A stretch of DNA of 64,000 nt from Miltoncostaea oceani (GTDB lineage: Bacteria > Actinomycetota > Thermoleophilia > Miltoncostaeales > Miltoncostaeaceae), in NCBI RefSeq assembly GCF_018141545.1, contig NZ_CP064356.1:2245001-2309000 (forward strand), in the 5' to 3' direction. The position numbers were made by a program, and so were the translations under genes. The notes under the pieces are model-generated. The model saw only the letters and a program-made list of their open reading frames with translations. It made no database searches and was not told the DNA's origin. Position 1 is the first letter of the stretch; every line of letters starts with the position of its first letter. Positions 52,824 through 62,124 of the stretch are shown here, in pieces.

Positions 52824-53891
52824 GGGCTCGGGGCTCGGCTCCTGGGGCGCCAGCGCCGGCGGCACCCCGCCCTGGCGCGCCGCCCACCACTCCTGGATCA
52901 GGACCTGGGCGATGCCCGCCGCCGGGATCGCCATGAGGGCGCCGACGACGCCGATCAGCGTCGCGCCGACGAGCACCGCCAGGATGATCCAGAGCGGGTT
53001 CAGCTGCACCGTGAAGCGGTGGATCATCGGCTGGAAGAGGTTGTTCTCGATCTGCTGGTAGACGATCAGGAAGACGATCGCCGCCACCCCGATCGGCCAC
53101 CCCTGGAAGAACGCCACCGCGATGTACGGGATGCCCCCGATCGTCGCGCCGACCAACGGCACGAGCGACGCGAAACCCGCCCAGAACGCCAGCAGCAGCG
53201 CGAACGGCACGTCGATGATCGTCAGGAAGATCCACACGGCGACGCCGCCGGTCATCGCGACCAGGAAGACCCCGACGACGTACCCCGAGATGACGCGGTA
53301 GACGCGCTCGCTGACCCGCTGGAGCCGCACCCGCTTCTCCCCGTGCTGCTGGGCCAGCACCCAGTCGTGCGCGCGGGGGCCGTAGAGGCTGAGCAGGAAC
53401 GCGATCACCGCGATGCTGATCAGGGCGACGAGGCCGTTGATCACCCGCGTCGCCAGCTCGACCGCGGTGTCCGGCCCCGCGACCCCGCCGAGGGCCGAGG
53501 TCGCCTCCTCCTCGATCCGGTCGAGGACGTCGTACTCCTCGTCGAGCTGCTGCACGAGCTCCGACTCGGAGAGCTGCTCGACGTAGGTCGGCACCTCCTC
53601 CGTCAGCTGCTGCCCCGCGTCGATCAACGGGGGGACGAACAGCAGCGCCGCCCCCGCGATCACGCCGGCGACGGCGAGGTAGACGATGAAGATCGCGGCG
53701 GCCCGCCGCATCCGCAGGCGCACCTGCAGCAGGCTGACCAGCGGGTTCATCGCGACCGCGAGGAAGCCGCCGATCACCACCCAGGTGATGACGCCGCGCG
53801 ACAGCCACAGCAGGTAGAGGCCAGCCAGGACCGCGAAGAGGACGCCGACCATGCGCAGCAGCGCACGTGTCGAGAGGCCGTCGGATCTCAC
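52821..53891 (-). CDS. AI-2E (PerM)-family membrane permease
   Basis: 356 aa. Seven to eight membrane segments (pairs at about residues 13-50 and 62-90, then 150-180 and 205-320) flank an extracytoplasmic helical domain rich in Glu (VPTYVEQLSESELVQQLDEEYD). LVPLVGATIGGIPYIAVAF and VYQQIENNLFQPMI are the conserved family motifs. Members export diverse small molecules or act as Na+/H+ antiporters; the substrate is not predictable. GTG start at 53891, immediately upstream of mutS2. Confidence 0.88.
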   Translation of the reverse strand: MRSDGLSTRALLRMVGVLFAVLAGLYLLWLSRGVITWVVIGGFLAVAMNPLVSLLQVRLRMRRAAAIFIVYLAVAGVIAGAALLFVPPLIDAGQQLTEEVPTYVEQLSESELVQQLDEEYDVLDRIEEEATSALGGVAGPDTAVELATRVINGLVALISIAVIAFLLSLYGPRAHDWVLAQQHGEKRVRLQRVSERVYRVISGYVVGVFLVAMTGGVAVWIFLTIIDVPFALLLAFWAGFASLVPLVGATIGGIPYIAVAFFQGWPIGVAAIVFLIVYQQIENNLFQPMIHRFTVQLNPLWIILAVLVGATLIGVVGALMAIPAAGIAQVLIQEWWAARQGGVPPALAPQEPSPEP

Positions 53892-53977
53892 CCGGGGGTC
53901 CTTCGCCCCCCGTGCCGCGAGTCCTGGGCCGCCCGGGATATGGTCACCGCCACGACCGCGCGACCGGGGGGCGACCG

Positions 53978-54751
53978 ATGGGCACGCTGGACCGCGGCGT
54001 CTACGACGCCGAGCTGGAGCGCATGCAGCTCGAGCTGGTCGACCTGCAGGAGGCCGTCAAGGAGGAGGGCCTGCGCGTCGCGGTCATCTTCGAGGGGCGC
54101 GACACCGCGGGGAAGGGCGGCACGATCTCCCGCATCACGAAGCACCTCAACCCGCGCTCCTACGAGATCGTCGCCCTCGGCGTGCCGAGCGAGCGCGAGT
54201 CCGGCCAGTGGTACTTCCAGCGGTACGTCGCGCACCTGCCGACCCGCGGGATGATGACCCTGTTCGACCGGTCCTGGTACAACCGCGCCGGCGTCGAGCG
54301 TGTCATGGGGTTCTGCACGGAGGAGCAGGCCGAGGCGTTCCTGCGCGCCGCCCCCGATCTCGAGCGGATGCTCGTCGCGGACGGCCTGATCCTCGTCAAG
54401 TACTGGCTGGAGGTCGGCCCCGAGGAGCAGGAGGAGCGGTTCCGGGAGCGGGCGACCGACCCCGCGAAGCGGTGGAAGCTCAGCCCCATCGACGCCGAGG
54501 CGCGGAAGCGCTACGACGACTACACGGCCGCCCGCGACGAGATGCTGCTGCGCACCGACACGCCCGAGTGCCCGTGGTACGTGGTGGACGCCGACGACCA
54601 GAGGCGCGCCCGGCTCAACCTGATGCAGCACCTGCTCGACACGATCCCGCAGCGCCGCGTCGCGAGGCCGACGAAGCTGCCGAAGCTGAAGCGGACGGGC
54701 ACCGCCGTCCCACCACCCGAGAGCGTCGCCCGGGTGCCGGAGCGCTGGTGA
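53978..54751 (+). CDS. ppk2: Polyphosphate kinase 2
   Basis: 257 aa. Makes nucleoside triphosphates from polyphosphate (or the reverse). P-loop FEGRDTAGKGGTISRI (about residues 36-51), Walker B LFDRSWYNRAGVERVMGF (about 100-117) and the lid-region KYWLEV and RWKLSPID are all typical of PPK2. A TATGGT -10 (53939-53944) gives a short leader with a GGGGGG site before ATG 53978. Confidence 0.94.
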   Translation: MGTLDRGVYDAELERMQLELVDLQEAVKEEGLRVAVIFEGRDTAGKGGTISRITKHLNPRSYEIVALGVPSERESGQWYFQRYVAHLPTRGMMTLFDRSWYNRAGVERVMGFCTEEQAEAFLRAAPDLERMLVADGLILVKYWLEVGPEEQEERFRERATDPAKRWKLSPIDAEARKRYDDYTAARDEMLLRTDTPECPWYVVDADDQRRARLNLMQHLLDTIPQRRVARPTKLPKLKRTGTAVPPPESVARVPERW

Positions 54752-54767
54752 CCGGCGGCGCGCCCCC

Positions 54768-55881
54768 TCAGGGGCCGGTGCGCCCCACGGCGTAGGATGC
54801 GTTGCCGGCGCACGGGCCGAGCGACAGCTCGACGCGGCCGGTGACCCGCCCCGCGGAGAGGCGCCCGCGGACGCGCTGCGCGGTGTCCCCGCCCGCGACG
54901 GACGCCTGCACGAACCGGCCGTCGGGGGCGATGCGCGCCCGGGCGATCCGGAGGGTGCCGATCTGGGTGGTGAACGTCCCGGCCGTGACGCCGGGGCAGA
55001 GCATCGGGACGAACGCGCGCACGTCGCGCACCCACCGCCCCGCGCCCGTGACCCGCAGGCGGACCGTGGCGCCCCGCACCCGGGTGGCGTAGCGGCCGTC
55101 GTCGGCGGGGCGCGTCGCGCGCCGGGCGCCGGCGGGCGCGACCACGAGGGTGCGGGCGGGGCCCGCGACGTCCTGGGCGCCGATCCGGGCGACCGCCCGC
55201 ACCGCGACGCGGCCGCGGGGCAGCGTCACCACGGCCTCCCCCCTGCCGCCGAGGGCCGTCGCCGCGCCCGCGCGCACCCACCCGTGCGCCGGCGCGCCGC
55301 TCCACCGCGACGGCGGCGCCGTCGGGGACGCCGGCGAGCGAGAGCGTCAGCACCACCGGGAATCCCGCGTACGGCCGGGCGGCGCCGACCCGCGGGACGG
55401 CCGGGGAGCGCAGCGTCAACGCCTGCACGGGGCCCGTCTCGTACCCGGTGTCGCACCCGGTGCACAGCCGCCAGACCTGCCAGAAGTAGGAGCCCGGCGT
55501 CTCCTGGACGCGCGGCGGCGCGCCGCCCGCCCCGAGCGCCGCGACGCACCCGCCGGCGCCGTCGGACGACCCCGACACCCACGCGACGACGCCCTCCGGC
55601 GCCAGCCGCCCGTCGGGACCCGTCTGCGACGACGTCGACATGTCCACGCCGTAGTCGGCCGCGCCGCCGAAGACGGTGAAGCCGGTGCCGGCGGTGAAGA
55701 CGCGGTAGACGGGGCAGGTGAACGCGACGGGGATCCCGTCGGGGTCGACCGGGACCGCGGCGCCCGGCGCGGGCGACGTCGGCGCGAACCCGGGGTCGCC
55801 GGGCAGGGCCGCCGCCGGGGCGGCCGCCACCGCCGCCAGCACGAGGGCGACGACGAGGCTCCCGAGGACGGCCCGGGGCAC
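54768..55881 (-). pseudogene. Secreted hypothetical protein interrupted by a frameshift
   Basis: About 370 aa if repaired. GTG 55881 begins a signal peptide (VPRAVLGSLVVALVLAAVAA, cleavage near APAAA). A Cys-containing Fn3-like or Ig-like domain follows (CPVYRVFTAGTGFTVFGG, WQVWRLCTGCDTGY). A beta-rich domain in another frame runs to 54768 (GATVRLRVTGAGRWVRD, LSLGPCAGNASYAV). The frame changes near 55298, where removing one C (minus strand) joins VERR to APAHGWVRAG. It follows a membrane-protein gene with a one-base gap. Real decay or sequencing error. Confidence 0.65.
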
Positions 55882-55882
55882 C

Positions 55883-56314
55883 TCAGTCCTCCCCGGACAC
55901 CATGAGACCGAGGAGCAGGCCGAACAGCGCGTGCACCGCGGCCTCCTGCGCGAAGACACGCCGGTCGGTGAGCAGACGCGGCCAGCGACCGGAACGGCGG
56001 TCGGGGTGGATCCGGTCGAGGACGGCCATGCCGGGCCAGGTGGCGAGCGTCTCCGCGGCGGCCCACGCCAGCCCGGCACGGGGACCGCGGCCGCCGGCCA
56101 GGGCGAAGACGGCGCCGAACGCGGCGCCGTTCGCGGCGTGCACCGCGAGGCCGGCCGCGACCCAGTGGCGCTCCGAGGCCATCCGGCCGAGCAGGCGCAC
56201 GTCGGTGTAGTCGGTGCCGAAGGCGCGGGCGGCGAGCGGCTCCACCGCCGCCCAGGCGGCGGCCGCCGCGGCCCCGGCCGCGGCGCCGCGCAGGGCGCGG
56301 TCGCGCGCGCTCAT
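55883..56314 (-). CDS. Integral membrane protein of about 143 aa
   Basis: 143 aa with about four hydrophobic helices (GAAAGAAAAAAWAAVEPLAA, VAAGLAVHAANGAAFGAVFAL, GLAWAAAETLATWPGM and AVHALFGLLLGLM) and polar loops (DRIHPDRRSGRWP). This resembles small DUF1440/YagU-like or DUF6789-type membrane proteins. Role unknown. The ATG overlaps the stop of the renalase-like gene (ATGA), so the oxidoreductase, this protein and the secreted protein form one transcript. Confidence 0.75.
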   Translation of the reverse strand: MSARDRALRGAAAGAAAAAAWAAVEPLAARAFGTDYTDVRLLGRMASERHWVAAGLAVHAANGAAFGAVFALAGGRGPRAGLAWAAAETLATWPGMAVLDRIHPDRRSGRWPRLLTDRRVFAQEAAVHALFGLLLGLMVSGED

Positions 56315-57276
56315 CGGACGGCCTCGGCCGTCGGGATCGAGGCGACGCGGCGCGCGGCGCGCACCCCGCTGTCGAACACCCGGTGGTGGTCGTCGCCGCC
56401 GAAGCGGGCCCCGGTGACGGTGTCCCCCGCGATGATCACGCGGCTGCCGGGCGGGTTGACGGCCTCCTCGTCGAGGCGCCCCTCGGGGACGGCGTACCGC
56501 CAGCGCTTCACCTGCGCCCACGCGGGGGCGGGCGCCCCCGGACCGAGGACGGCGGCGAGCGCGGGCAGGGCGAGCGCCAGGGCCTCCTCGTCGGACGCGT
56601 CGAGCAACCGGGCGGACGCGGCGGCGTCGAGCCGGGCCACCAGCGGGGCGACGCCGTCGGCGTCGGCGCGCCCCTTCGCCGTCTCGCGGCGCACGGAGGC
56701 GAGCGGGCCGCCCGCGACGGGGCCGATCACCGCGCCGGGCGCGAGCGCGACACCGGCGAGGACCATGACGGCGGGCGCGTAGGCGAGGGCCCGCAGGGCC
56801 GCGACCCGCTCGGGGGGCTCGGGGCTGCGCGCCAGCAGGTCGGCGGCCTGCGGCGCCGGGGCCGTGACGACGACGGCGCCCGCGACGCCGTGCGTGTTGC
56901 CCTGCTCGTCGCCGAGCTCGAGGCCGGCCCCGGCGGCGCGCAGGGCCGCGAGCCGCACGCCGAACCGCACGTCCAGCCCGGCCGCCAGGATCTTCGGCAG
57001 CCGCGTCGCCCCCGCCGCGTACGCGACCCCGTCCGGCAGGTCGACGCGGTCCTCCGCCGGGGTGGCCTCGATCAGCGCGCGCAGCGCCGACCCCGCCGGC
57101 GCGGCGATCACCGGGCTCCCGTGGTCGAGCACCGCCCCGCCGTCGGCGCGGCGGCTCGCCAGGCGACCGCCGAGGCCCCGGCTCTTCTCGAAGACGACGA
57201 CCTCGTGGCCCGAGGCCACCAGCTCACGCGCGGCCGCGATCCCCGCGAGGCCCGCCCCCACCACCGCGACACGCAT
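56311..57276 (-). CDS. Renalase-like FAD/NAD(P)-binding oxidoreductase
   Basis: 321 aa. FAD motif RVAVVGAGLAGIAAARELV (about residues 2-20), EKSRGLGGRLASRR (about 33-46, the arginine-rich loop of renalase-like enzymes) and FAD site PPGSRVIIAGDTVTGARFGG near the C-terminus (shown: VIIAGDTVTGARFGG). Related proteins oxidise isomeric NAD(P)H or amines. It is divergent from the SDR-DUF2867 gene, with only 54 bases between the starts. Confidence 0.88.
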   Translation of the reverse strand: MRVAVVGAGLAGIAAARELVASGHEVVVFEKSRGLGGRLASRRADGGAVLDHGSPVIAAPAGSALRALIEATPAEDRVDLPDGVAYAAGATRLPKILAAGLDVRFGVRLAALRAAGAGLELGDEQGNTHGVAGAVVVTAPAPQAADLLARSPEPPERVAALRALAYAPAVMVLAGVALAPGAVIGPVAGGPLASVRRETAKGRADADGVAPLVARLDAAASARLLDASDEEALALALPALAAVLGPGAPAPAWAQVKRWRYAVPEGRLDEEAVNPPGSRVIIAGDTVTGARFGGDDHHRVFDSGVRAARRVASIPTAEAVR

Positions 57277-57317
57277 GCGCACGCTCCCGATCCCCCGCCA
57301 CCGGACCCCGCCGAGGT

Positions 57318-57323
57318 TACCCT
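57318..57323 (+). promoter_or_regulatory. -10 hexamer TACCCT, seven bases before ATG 57331
   Basis: TAnnnT at leaderless spacing in a 54-base divergent promoter region. Confidence 0.55.
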
Positions 57324-57330
57324 GGGTGGC

Positions 57331-58848
57331 ATGCCCGACGCCGACGACCCCGCCCCCACGAGCACACGCGGACCCCTGATCCTGCTGACCGGGGCGAGCG
57401 GCTACGTCGGGGGGCGCCTGCTCACCCGGCTCGAGCGCTCCGGCCGGCGCCTGCGGTGCATGACCCGCCGTCCCGAGCAGCTCGCCGCGCGCACCGCGCC
57501 CACGACGGAGGTCGTCGCCGGCGACGTCGCCGACCCCGCCTCGCTGCGCGCCGCGCTCGAGGGCGTCGACATCGCCTACTACCTCATCCACTCGATGGCC
57601 GGGCACGCCGACTACCACCGGGCCGACCGGGAGGGCGCCGCCGCCTTCGGCGAGGCGGCCCGCGACGCGGGCGTGCGGCGGATCATCTACCTCGGGGGCC
57701 TCGGGCACGGCGACGACCTCTCCGGCCACCTGCGGAGCCGCCAGGAGGTCGGGCGGGTCCTGGCCGCGTCGGGCGTCCCGGTGATCGAGCTGCGCGCCTC
57801 CATCGTCGTGGGCTCCGGCAGCACGTCCTTCGAGATGATCCGCGCCCTCGTCGACCGCCTCCCCGTGATGATCACGCCGAAGTGGGTCGGCACCCGCACC
57901 CAGCCGATCGCGATCGAGGACGTCCTCTCCTACCTCACCGAGGCCGCCGACGTCGAGATGGACGGCGGGGCGGTCCTCGAGATCGGCGGGCCGGACGCCG
58001 TGTCCTACGGCGACCTGATGCGCGAGTACGCCCGCCAGCGCGGCCTGAAGCGGCTGATGATCCCCGTCCCCGTGCTGACCCCCCACCTGTCGAGCCTGTG
58101 GCTCGGCCTCGTGACGCCGGTCTACGCGCGCGTCGGACGGGAGCTGGTCGAGGGCCTCCGCAACGAGACCGTCGTCCGCGACCCCGCCGCCCGCCGGATC
58201 TTCCGGGTGCGCCCCCGCGGCGTGAAGGAGGCGGTCGCCCGCGCCCTCGTCAACGAGGACCGCGAGTTCGCGGCGACCCGCTGGTCGGACGCCCTCTCGT
58301 CGGGACCGGCCCCGTCGGACGGCGGACGGGCGTTCGGCGGCACCGCCGTGGGGTCGCGCCTCGTCGACTCGCGCGTCGCCCGCGTCCCCGTCCCGCCCGA
58401 GGTGGCGTTCGACCCGATCCAGCGCATCGGCGGCCAGCGCGGCTGGTACTACGGCAACGCCCTGTGGCGCCTGCGGGGCCTGCTCGACCTGCCCTTCGGC
58501 GGCGCGGGCACGCGCCGCGGCCGCCGCGACCCCCGCCACCTGCTGCCCGGCGACACCGTCGACTTCTGGCGGGTCGAGGCCATCGAGCCCGACCACCTGC
58601 TGCGGCTGAGCGCCGAGATGTGGGTCCCGGGACGGGCGTGGCTGCAGTTCGAGGTCGTCGAGGACCCGGGCGGGTCGATCATCCGCCAGACCGCGATCTT
58701 CGACCCGTCGGGACTGCTGGGGCGCCTCTACTGGTACGCGATCTGGCCGATCCACGGCTTCGTGTTCCGGGGGATGGTCCAGGGCATCGCGCGCGCCGCG
58801 ACGGAGGCCCACCGCGCGGGGCGGCCGACGGGTACGGTGAGCGGATGA
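57331..58848 (+). CDS. NAD(P)-binding (NmrA/SDR-like) protein with DUF2867 domain
   Basis: 505 aa. An atypical short-chain reductase domain, LILLTGASGYVGGRLLTRL (about residues 16-34), GDVADPASLRAAL and YYLIHSMAGHADYHRAD, occupies the first 290 residues. A DUF2867/SRPBCC-like C-terminal domain follows (about 320-500, RGWYYGNALWRLRGLLD and WLQFEVVEDPGGS). This two-domain family is widespread in actinobacteria and annotated only as an oxidoreductase. Leaderless TACCCT promoter. The last four bases overlap the next start (ATGA). Confidence 0.88.
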   Translation: MPDADDPAPTSTRGPLILLTGASGYVGGRLLTRLERSGRRLRCMTRRPEQLAARTAPTTEVVAGDVADPASLRAALEGVDIAYYLIHSMAGHADYHRADREGAAAFGEAARDAGVRRIIYLGGLGHGDDLSGHLRSRQEVGRVLAASGVPVIELRASIVVGSGSTSFEMIRALVDRLPVMITPKWVGTRTQPIAIEDVLSYLTEAADVEMDGGAVLEIGGPDAVSYGDLMREYARQRGLKRLMIPVPVLTPHLSSLWLGLVTPVYARVGRELVEGLRNETVVRDPAARRIFRVRPRGVKEAVARALVNEDREFAATRWSDALSSGPAPSDGGRAFGGTAVGSRLVDSRVARVPVPPEVAFDPIQRIGGQRGWYYGNALWRLRGLLDLPFGGAGTRRGRRDPRHLLPGDTVDFWRVEAIEPDHLLRLSAEMWVPGRAWLQFEVVEDPGGSIIRQTAIFDPSGLLGRLYWYAIWPIHGFVFRGMVQGIARAATEAHRAGRPTGTVSG

Positions 58849-59549
58849 CCGAATCCGACGCCGGCCTCGCGGACCAGCTGGTCCGCTGGATGGCCGAGAA
58901 CCGACCCGGCCTCGACGCGCTGATGTCCCAGGAGGGATCCCGCGCCGTCCACGAGGAGTTCATGCTCGCGGAGGGCGGCACGCTGCCCGACCGCGCGACC
59001 CGCATCGAGCGCGCCCGCGGCGCGAGCGCGCGGGCCTGGATGCGCCACCTGGGCCGCGGGCTCACGGCCGTCTGGCCCGACGCCGAGCCCGAGCTCGCCG
59101 ACAAGCTGGAGCGGTGGACCGGCGCCCACCGCGAGCGCCTCGAGGCGCTCGTGCTGGAGGAGCGGGCCATCGCGGAGCGGCGGGGGGCGTCCGGCGACCC
59201 CCTCGCCGACGACCGCGACGCCGAGCTCGCCGCCCACTGCCGCCTGTTCGCGGAGGGCCTCGCGACGCTGTCGGAGTCGCTCGCGGCCTCCCCCGAGTCG
59301 CCCCCGGACTTCTCGCGCCGGCTGGCGACGTGGGCGCGGTCGCAGGAGGGTCACCGCCGCGAGATCGAGGCCGAGGCGGTCGCGGCCTGGGGCGCGGCCC
59401 CCCACCCGGGCGCGGAGCAGCCGATGACGGCGGCCCCCGAGACCGACGAGGCCCGCGTCCGCGAGGCCGCGTCGGTCTGGGCGCACGTCCAGGTGCTGGC
59501 CGAGGCCCTGGAGCACACGCTGGCGACGCGCCCCGAGGCCTCGGCCTGA
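58845..59549 (+). CDS. Hypothetical helical protein downstream of the SDR gene
   Basis: 234 aa, not recognised. Mostly long charged helices (LADQLVRWMAENRPGLDALM, ELADKLERWTGAHRERLEAL), no signal peptide or membrane segment, few Cys; probably cytosolic and dimeric. The ATG overlaps the SDR stop. A TACGGT hexamer (58833-58838) lies six bases upstream, so it might be both coupled and separately transcribed. Confidence 0.7.
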   Translation: MTESDAGLADQLVRWMAENRPGLDALMSQEGSRAVHEEFMLAEGGTLPDRATRIERARGASARAWMRHLGRGLTAVWPDAEPELADKLERWTGAHRERLEALVLEERAIAERRGASGDPLADDRDAELAAHCRLFAEGLATLSESLAASPESPPDFSRRLATWARSQEGHRREIEAEAVAAWGAAPHPGAEQPMTAAPETDEARVREAASVWAHVQVLAEALEHTLATRPEASA

Positions 59550-59562
59550 ACCTGGCCGGGGG

Positions 59563-60624
59563 CTACTGCACCCGGGCCCGCACGTCCGCCACGCCGAGCG
59601 GCAGCCCGGCCGTCAGCGCCGTCGTGCCGAACGCGCCGTTCAGCGCGGTGGCGGCCTCGGCCGTCAGGGCGACGCCGGCGTCGCGCACCACGGCGGTGCG
59701 GCGGGAGAGGCCGGTCCGCGCGTTCGACAGGTCCACCGTGAGCGGCACGCGGGTCGTGGTGCCGCCGACCTGCGCGGTGAGGTTCGGGCGGGAGGTGACG
59801 TTGATCCGGAAGTTCGTCAGCTCCACGCGGGTCGATCCGGCGGTGAGGGCGATGCCGCCCGAGTGGTCGATGCGGCCCGCGAACGTGCCGGCCGCGAGGC
59901 GCCCGCCGGTGACGGGGAAGCCGAGGCCGGCCGCGCCGGCGGTGCCCGGTGCGATGACCGACGGCGTGACGCCGAGGGACGTGAGGGCGGCGGCGGTGCC
60001 GGCGTCGAGCGCCAGCGTGGTGGTGCCGCCGTCGAGGAGGACCTGGGAGGGCTGGGCCCGCAGGTCGACGCGCCCGATGCGCACGCCGGCGGGCAGCTCG
60101 CTGCCGAACGCCGCGTTGAGGGCGGTGGCCCCGACGCGGGTGAGCGTCGCATCGACGCGCACCACCCAGGTGCCGGCGCCGCCCGCACCGCGGCGCAGGA
60201 CGCGGGCGTCGGAGGTGTCGAGGTCGAGCAGCGGGACCCGGGCGTTGCCGACCGCGGCGGTCAGGACCGGCGACGAGCGGTCGGTCCGCACGATGAAGTT
60301 CGTGACCCGCACGGTGGTCCCGTGGGCCGAGAACGCGAGGCCGCCGGAGTGGTTCACGCGGCCCGCCGCCGTGGCGGGGTCGATCGCGCCGCCCGTGATC
60401 GGGAAGCTGACCCGGGTGCCGGAGGCGGTCGCGGGGCCGACGGGGGCGACGGTCAGACCGAGGTCGCCGAGGGCGGCGGCGGTCGCCCGGTCGAGGTGCA
60501 GGTTCGTCACGCCGTCGCGGACGCCGACCTCGGCGCCGGTCGCCGCGGGGGCGGCGATCGCGGCGCCGGCGGCGAGCGCCGCGGCGGCGATGCCGAGGTG
60601 GCGGCGGATGGGTGCACGTGTCAC
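59563..60624 (-). CDS. Secreted two-repeat protein (HtaA-like domains)
   Basis: 353 aa. Signal peptide with basic start RAPIRRHLG, then IAAAALAAGAAIAAPAATG. The mature part is an internal duplication of about 150 residues. Each repeat has AAALxxLGxT, FPxTGGxxxxxTxAGRxxHSGG (first FPITGGAIDPATAAGRVNHSGG-like, second FPVTGGRLAAGTFAGRIDHSGG-like) and a VRVTNF or VELTNF strand. The pattern recalls HtaA domains of actinobacterial surface proteins, some of which bind haem. No LPxTG anchor is seen. GTG 60624 has GGGAGGA seven bases upstream. Divergent from an ECF sigma gene that may control it. Confidence 0.75.
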   Translation of the reverse strand: MTRAPIRRHLGIAAAALAAGAAIAAPAATGAEVGVRDGVTNLHLDRATAAALGDLGLTVAPVGPATASGTRVSFPITGGAIDPATAAGRVNHSGGLAFSAHGTTVRVTNFIVRTDRSSPVLTAAVGNARVPLLDLDTSDARVLRRGAGGAGTWVVRVDATLTRVGATALNAAFGSELPAGVRIGRVDLRAQPSQVLLDGGTTTLALDAGTAAALTSLGVTPSVIAPGTAGAAGLGFPVTGGRLAAGTFAGRIDHSGGIALTAGSTRVELTNFRINVTSRPNLTAQVGGTTTRVPLTVDLSNARTGLSRRTAVVRDAGVALTAEAATALNGAFGTTALTAGLPLGVADVRARVQ

Positions 60625-60726
60625 GGTGGGGTCCTCCCTGGAGGTTGACGTACACCCACTCATCCGACACGGGGACCGCGAACGGTTGAGTCATCCGGAT
60701 GCGGCCCCGGATCCGTATCGATCCAT

Positions 60727-61359
60727 GTGGAGACGCTCACACCGACCCTCGCACCGCCCTTGGCCGGGCGGAGCCGCATGAGGAACCCCCTGTCCGCGAT
60801 GCGGGCGGGCGGTGGCGCGCGCGGCGAGCGCCACCTCCTCGCCGGCCTGCGCCGCGGCGATCCCGACGCGCTCGCCGAGATCCACCGCCTCTACGGCGGC
60901 GTGGTGCTCGGCTACCTCCGGGGGGCGATGCGGGACCCGGCCGCGGCCGAGGACGTCCACCAGGAGGTCTTCCTGGAGGTCTGGCGCCGCGGGTCGGCGT
61001 ACGACCCCGAGCGCGCCTCCCTCGGCACCTGGATCATGCTGATCGCGCGGAGCCGGGCGATCGACCACCTCCGCAAGCGCGTCCCCGAGCCCCACGACCC
61101 CCAGGCGCCGGGCGGCGGCGTGCTCGGCGAGGAGGAGGACGCCGCCAGCTCTCCCGACCTGCTCGTCGAGCGGTGGGCGATGGCGGTGCTCGTGGCCCGC
61201 CTCCCCGAGGATCAGGCCAGGATCCTCCGGATGCGGTTCCACGAGGGCCTCAGCCAGACCGAGATCGCCGCGCGCACGGGCATCCCGCTGGGTACGGTGA
61301 AGACGTACATGGTCCGCGGCCTGCGACGACTGCGCGAGCTGATGGAGGAGGAGGGGTGA
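60727..61359 (+). CDS. ECF-type RNA polymerase sigma factor
   Basis: 210 aa from GTG 60727; ATG 60778 (GGCGGAG site before it, 193 aa) is an equally good start. Region 2 begins GDPDALAEIHRLYGGVVLGYL, followed by DVHQEVFLEVWRR, and region 4 is MRFHEGLSQTEIAARTGIPLGTVKTYMVRG (core GLSQTEIAARTGIPLGTVK). It overlaps the following anti-sigma gene by four bases, the standard ECF arrangement (SigK/RskA-like). It probably responds to a membrane or envelope signal and may control the divergent secreted protein. Confidence 0.92.
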   Translation: METLTPTLAPPLAGRSRMRNPLSAMRAGGGARGERHLLAGLRRGDPDALAEIHRLYGGVVLGYLRGAMRDPAAAEDVHQEVFLEVWRRGSAYDPERASLGTWIMLIARSRAIDHLRKRVPEPHDPQAPGGGVLGEEEDAASSPDLLVERWAMAVLVARLPEDQARILRMRFHEGLSQTEIAARTGIPLGTVKTYMVRGLRRLRELMEEEG

Positions 61360-62045
61360 CGCGCGACGCCGAGATCGTCGACTACCTCCTCGGTGAGCTG
61401 CCGCCCGACCGGCACGCCGCGGTGGAGGAGCGCATCGCCCGCGACCCCGCGTTCGGCGAGGAGGTCGCGCGCATGAGGTCCATCGTGACGGACCTCGAGG
61501 AGATGCCCTCCCTCGGCTGGGGCGCCGCCGAGCCCCCTCCCCTGCCCGACCTGCCGCCGCTCGCGGAGCTGACGCGACCGCGCCGCTCGCGTCTGCTGGC
61601 CGTGCGCCCGATGGTCGCGGTCGCCGCCTCGGTGGTGGTCCTCGCGGCCGGCATCGGACTGGGGGTGCTGGTGTCGGGGGGTGGCGACGGCGACGGCGGC
61701 GACGGCCCCGTCCTCGCGCTGGAGCGCCTCGGGGGCGCGGGAGCCGGCGCCGGCGGCGAGGCCCGCCTCGTCGACGACGCCGGGGAAGGGCTGCGCCTGC
61801 GGGTCGCCGGGCTGGCGCCGTCGTCGTCGGGCGAGTTCTACGAGCTCTGGCTGCTCGACGGGCCGGAGCGCCTCGTCTCGCTGGGGTCGTTCCGGGTGCC
61901 GGCCTCGGGCTCGGCGGACGTCGCGGTGCCGCTGCCCGTGCCGATCGGGGACTTCGCGTTCATCGACGTGTCGGTCGAGCGCGAGGACGGCGACCCCGGC
62001 CACTCGGGCGACTCAGTGCTGCGGGGGCCGACGACGCCGGCCTGA
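61356..62045 (+). CDS. Anti-sigma factor with RskA-type C-terminal domain
   Basis: 229 aa. A short cytosolic N-terminal sigma-binding region (EIVDYLLGELPPDRHAAVEE) lacks the HxxxCxxC zinc site. One membrane helix (about residues 82-102, MVAVAASVVVLAAGIGLGVLV) follows, and an extracytoplasmic RskA_C/DUF1775-like beta domain carries SGEFYELWLLDGPERLVSLG. It holds the ECF sigma factor inactive at the membrane; release by regulated proteolysis is typical of the family. GTG overlaps the sigma stop. Confidence 0.9.
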   Translation: MTRDAEIVDYLLGELPPDRHAAVEERIARDPAFGEEVARMRSIVTDLEEMPSLGWGAAEPPPLPDLPPLAELTRPRRSRLLAVRPMVAVAASVVVLAAGIGLGVLVSGGGDGDGGDGPVLALERLGGAGAGAGGEARLVDDAGEGLRLRVAGLAPSSSGEFYELWLLDGPERLVSLGSFRVPASGSADVAVPLPVPIGDFAFIDVSVEREDGDPGHSGDSVLRGPTTPA

Positions 62046-62084
62046 GCCGGAGACGGGGCGACGGTGCGTGGAGGGGGGCGTGCG

Positions 62085-62106
62085 GGCCCCGGCGTGCGCC
62101 GGGGCC
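62085..62106. terminator. Perfect hairpin between convergent genes
   Basis: GGCCCCGGCG-TG-CGCCGGGGCC, ten pairs with a two-base centre, between the anti-sigma gene and the His-rich gene. No T-tract. Confidence 0.55.
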
Positions 62107-62124
62107 TCGTCATCCGCCCGGCGG

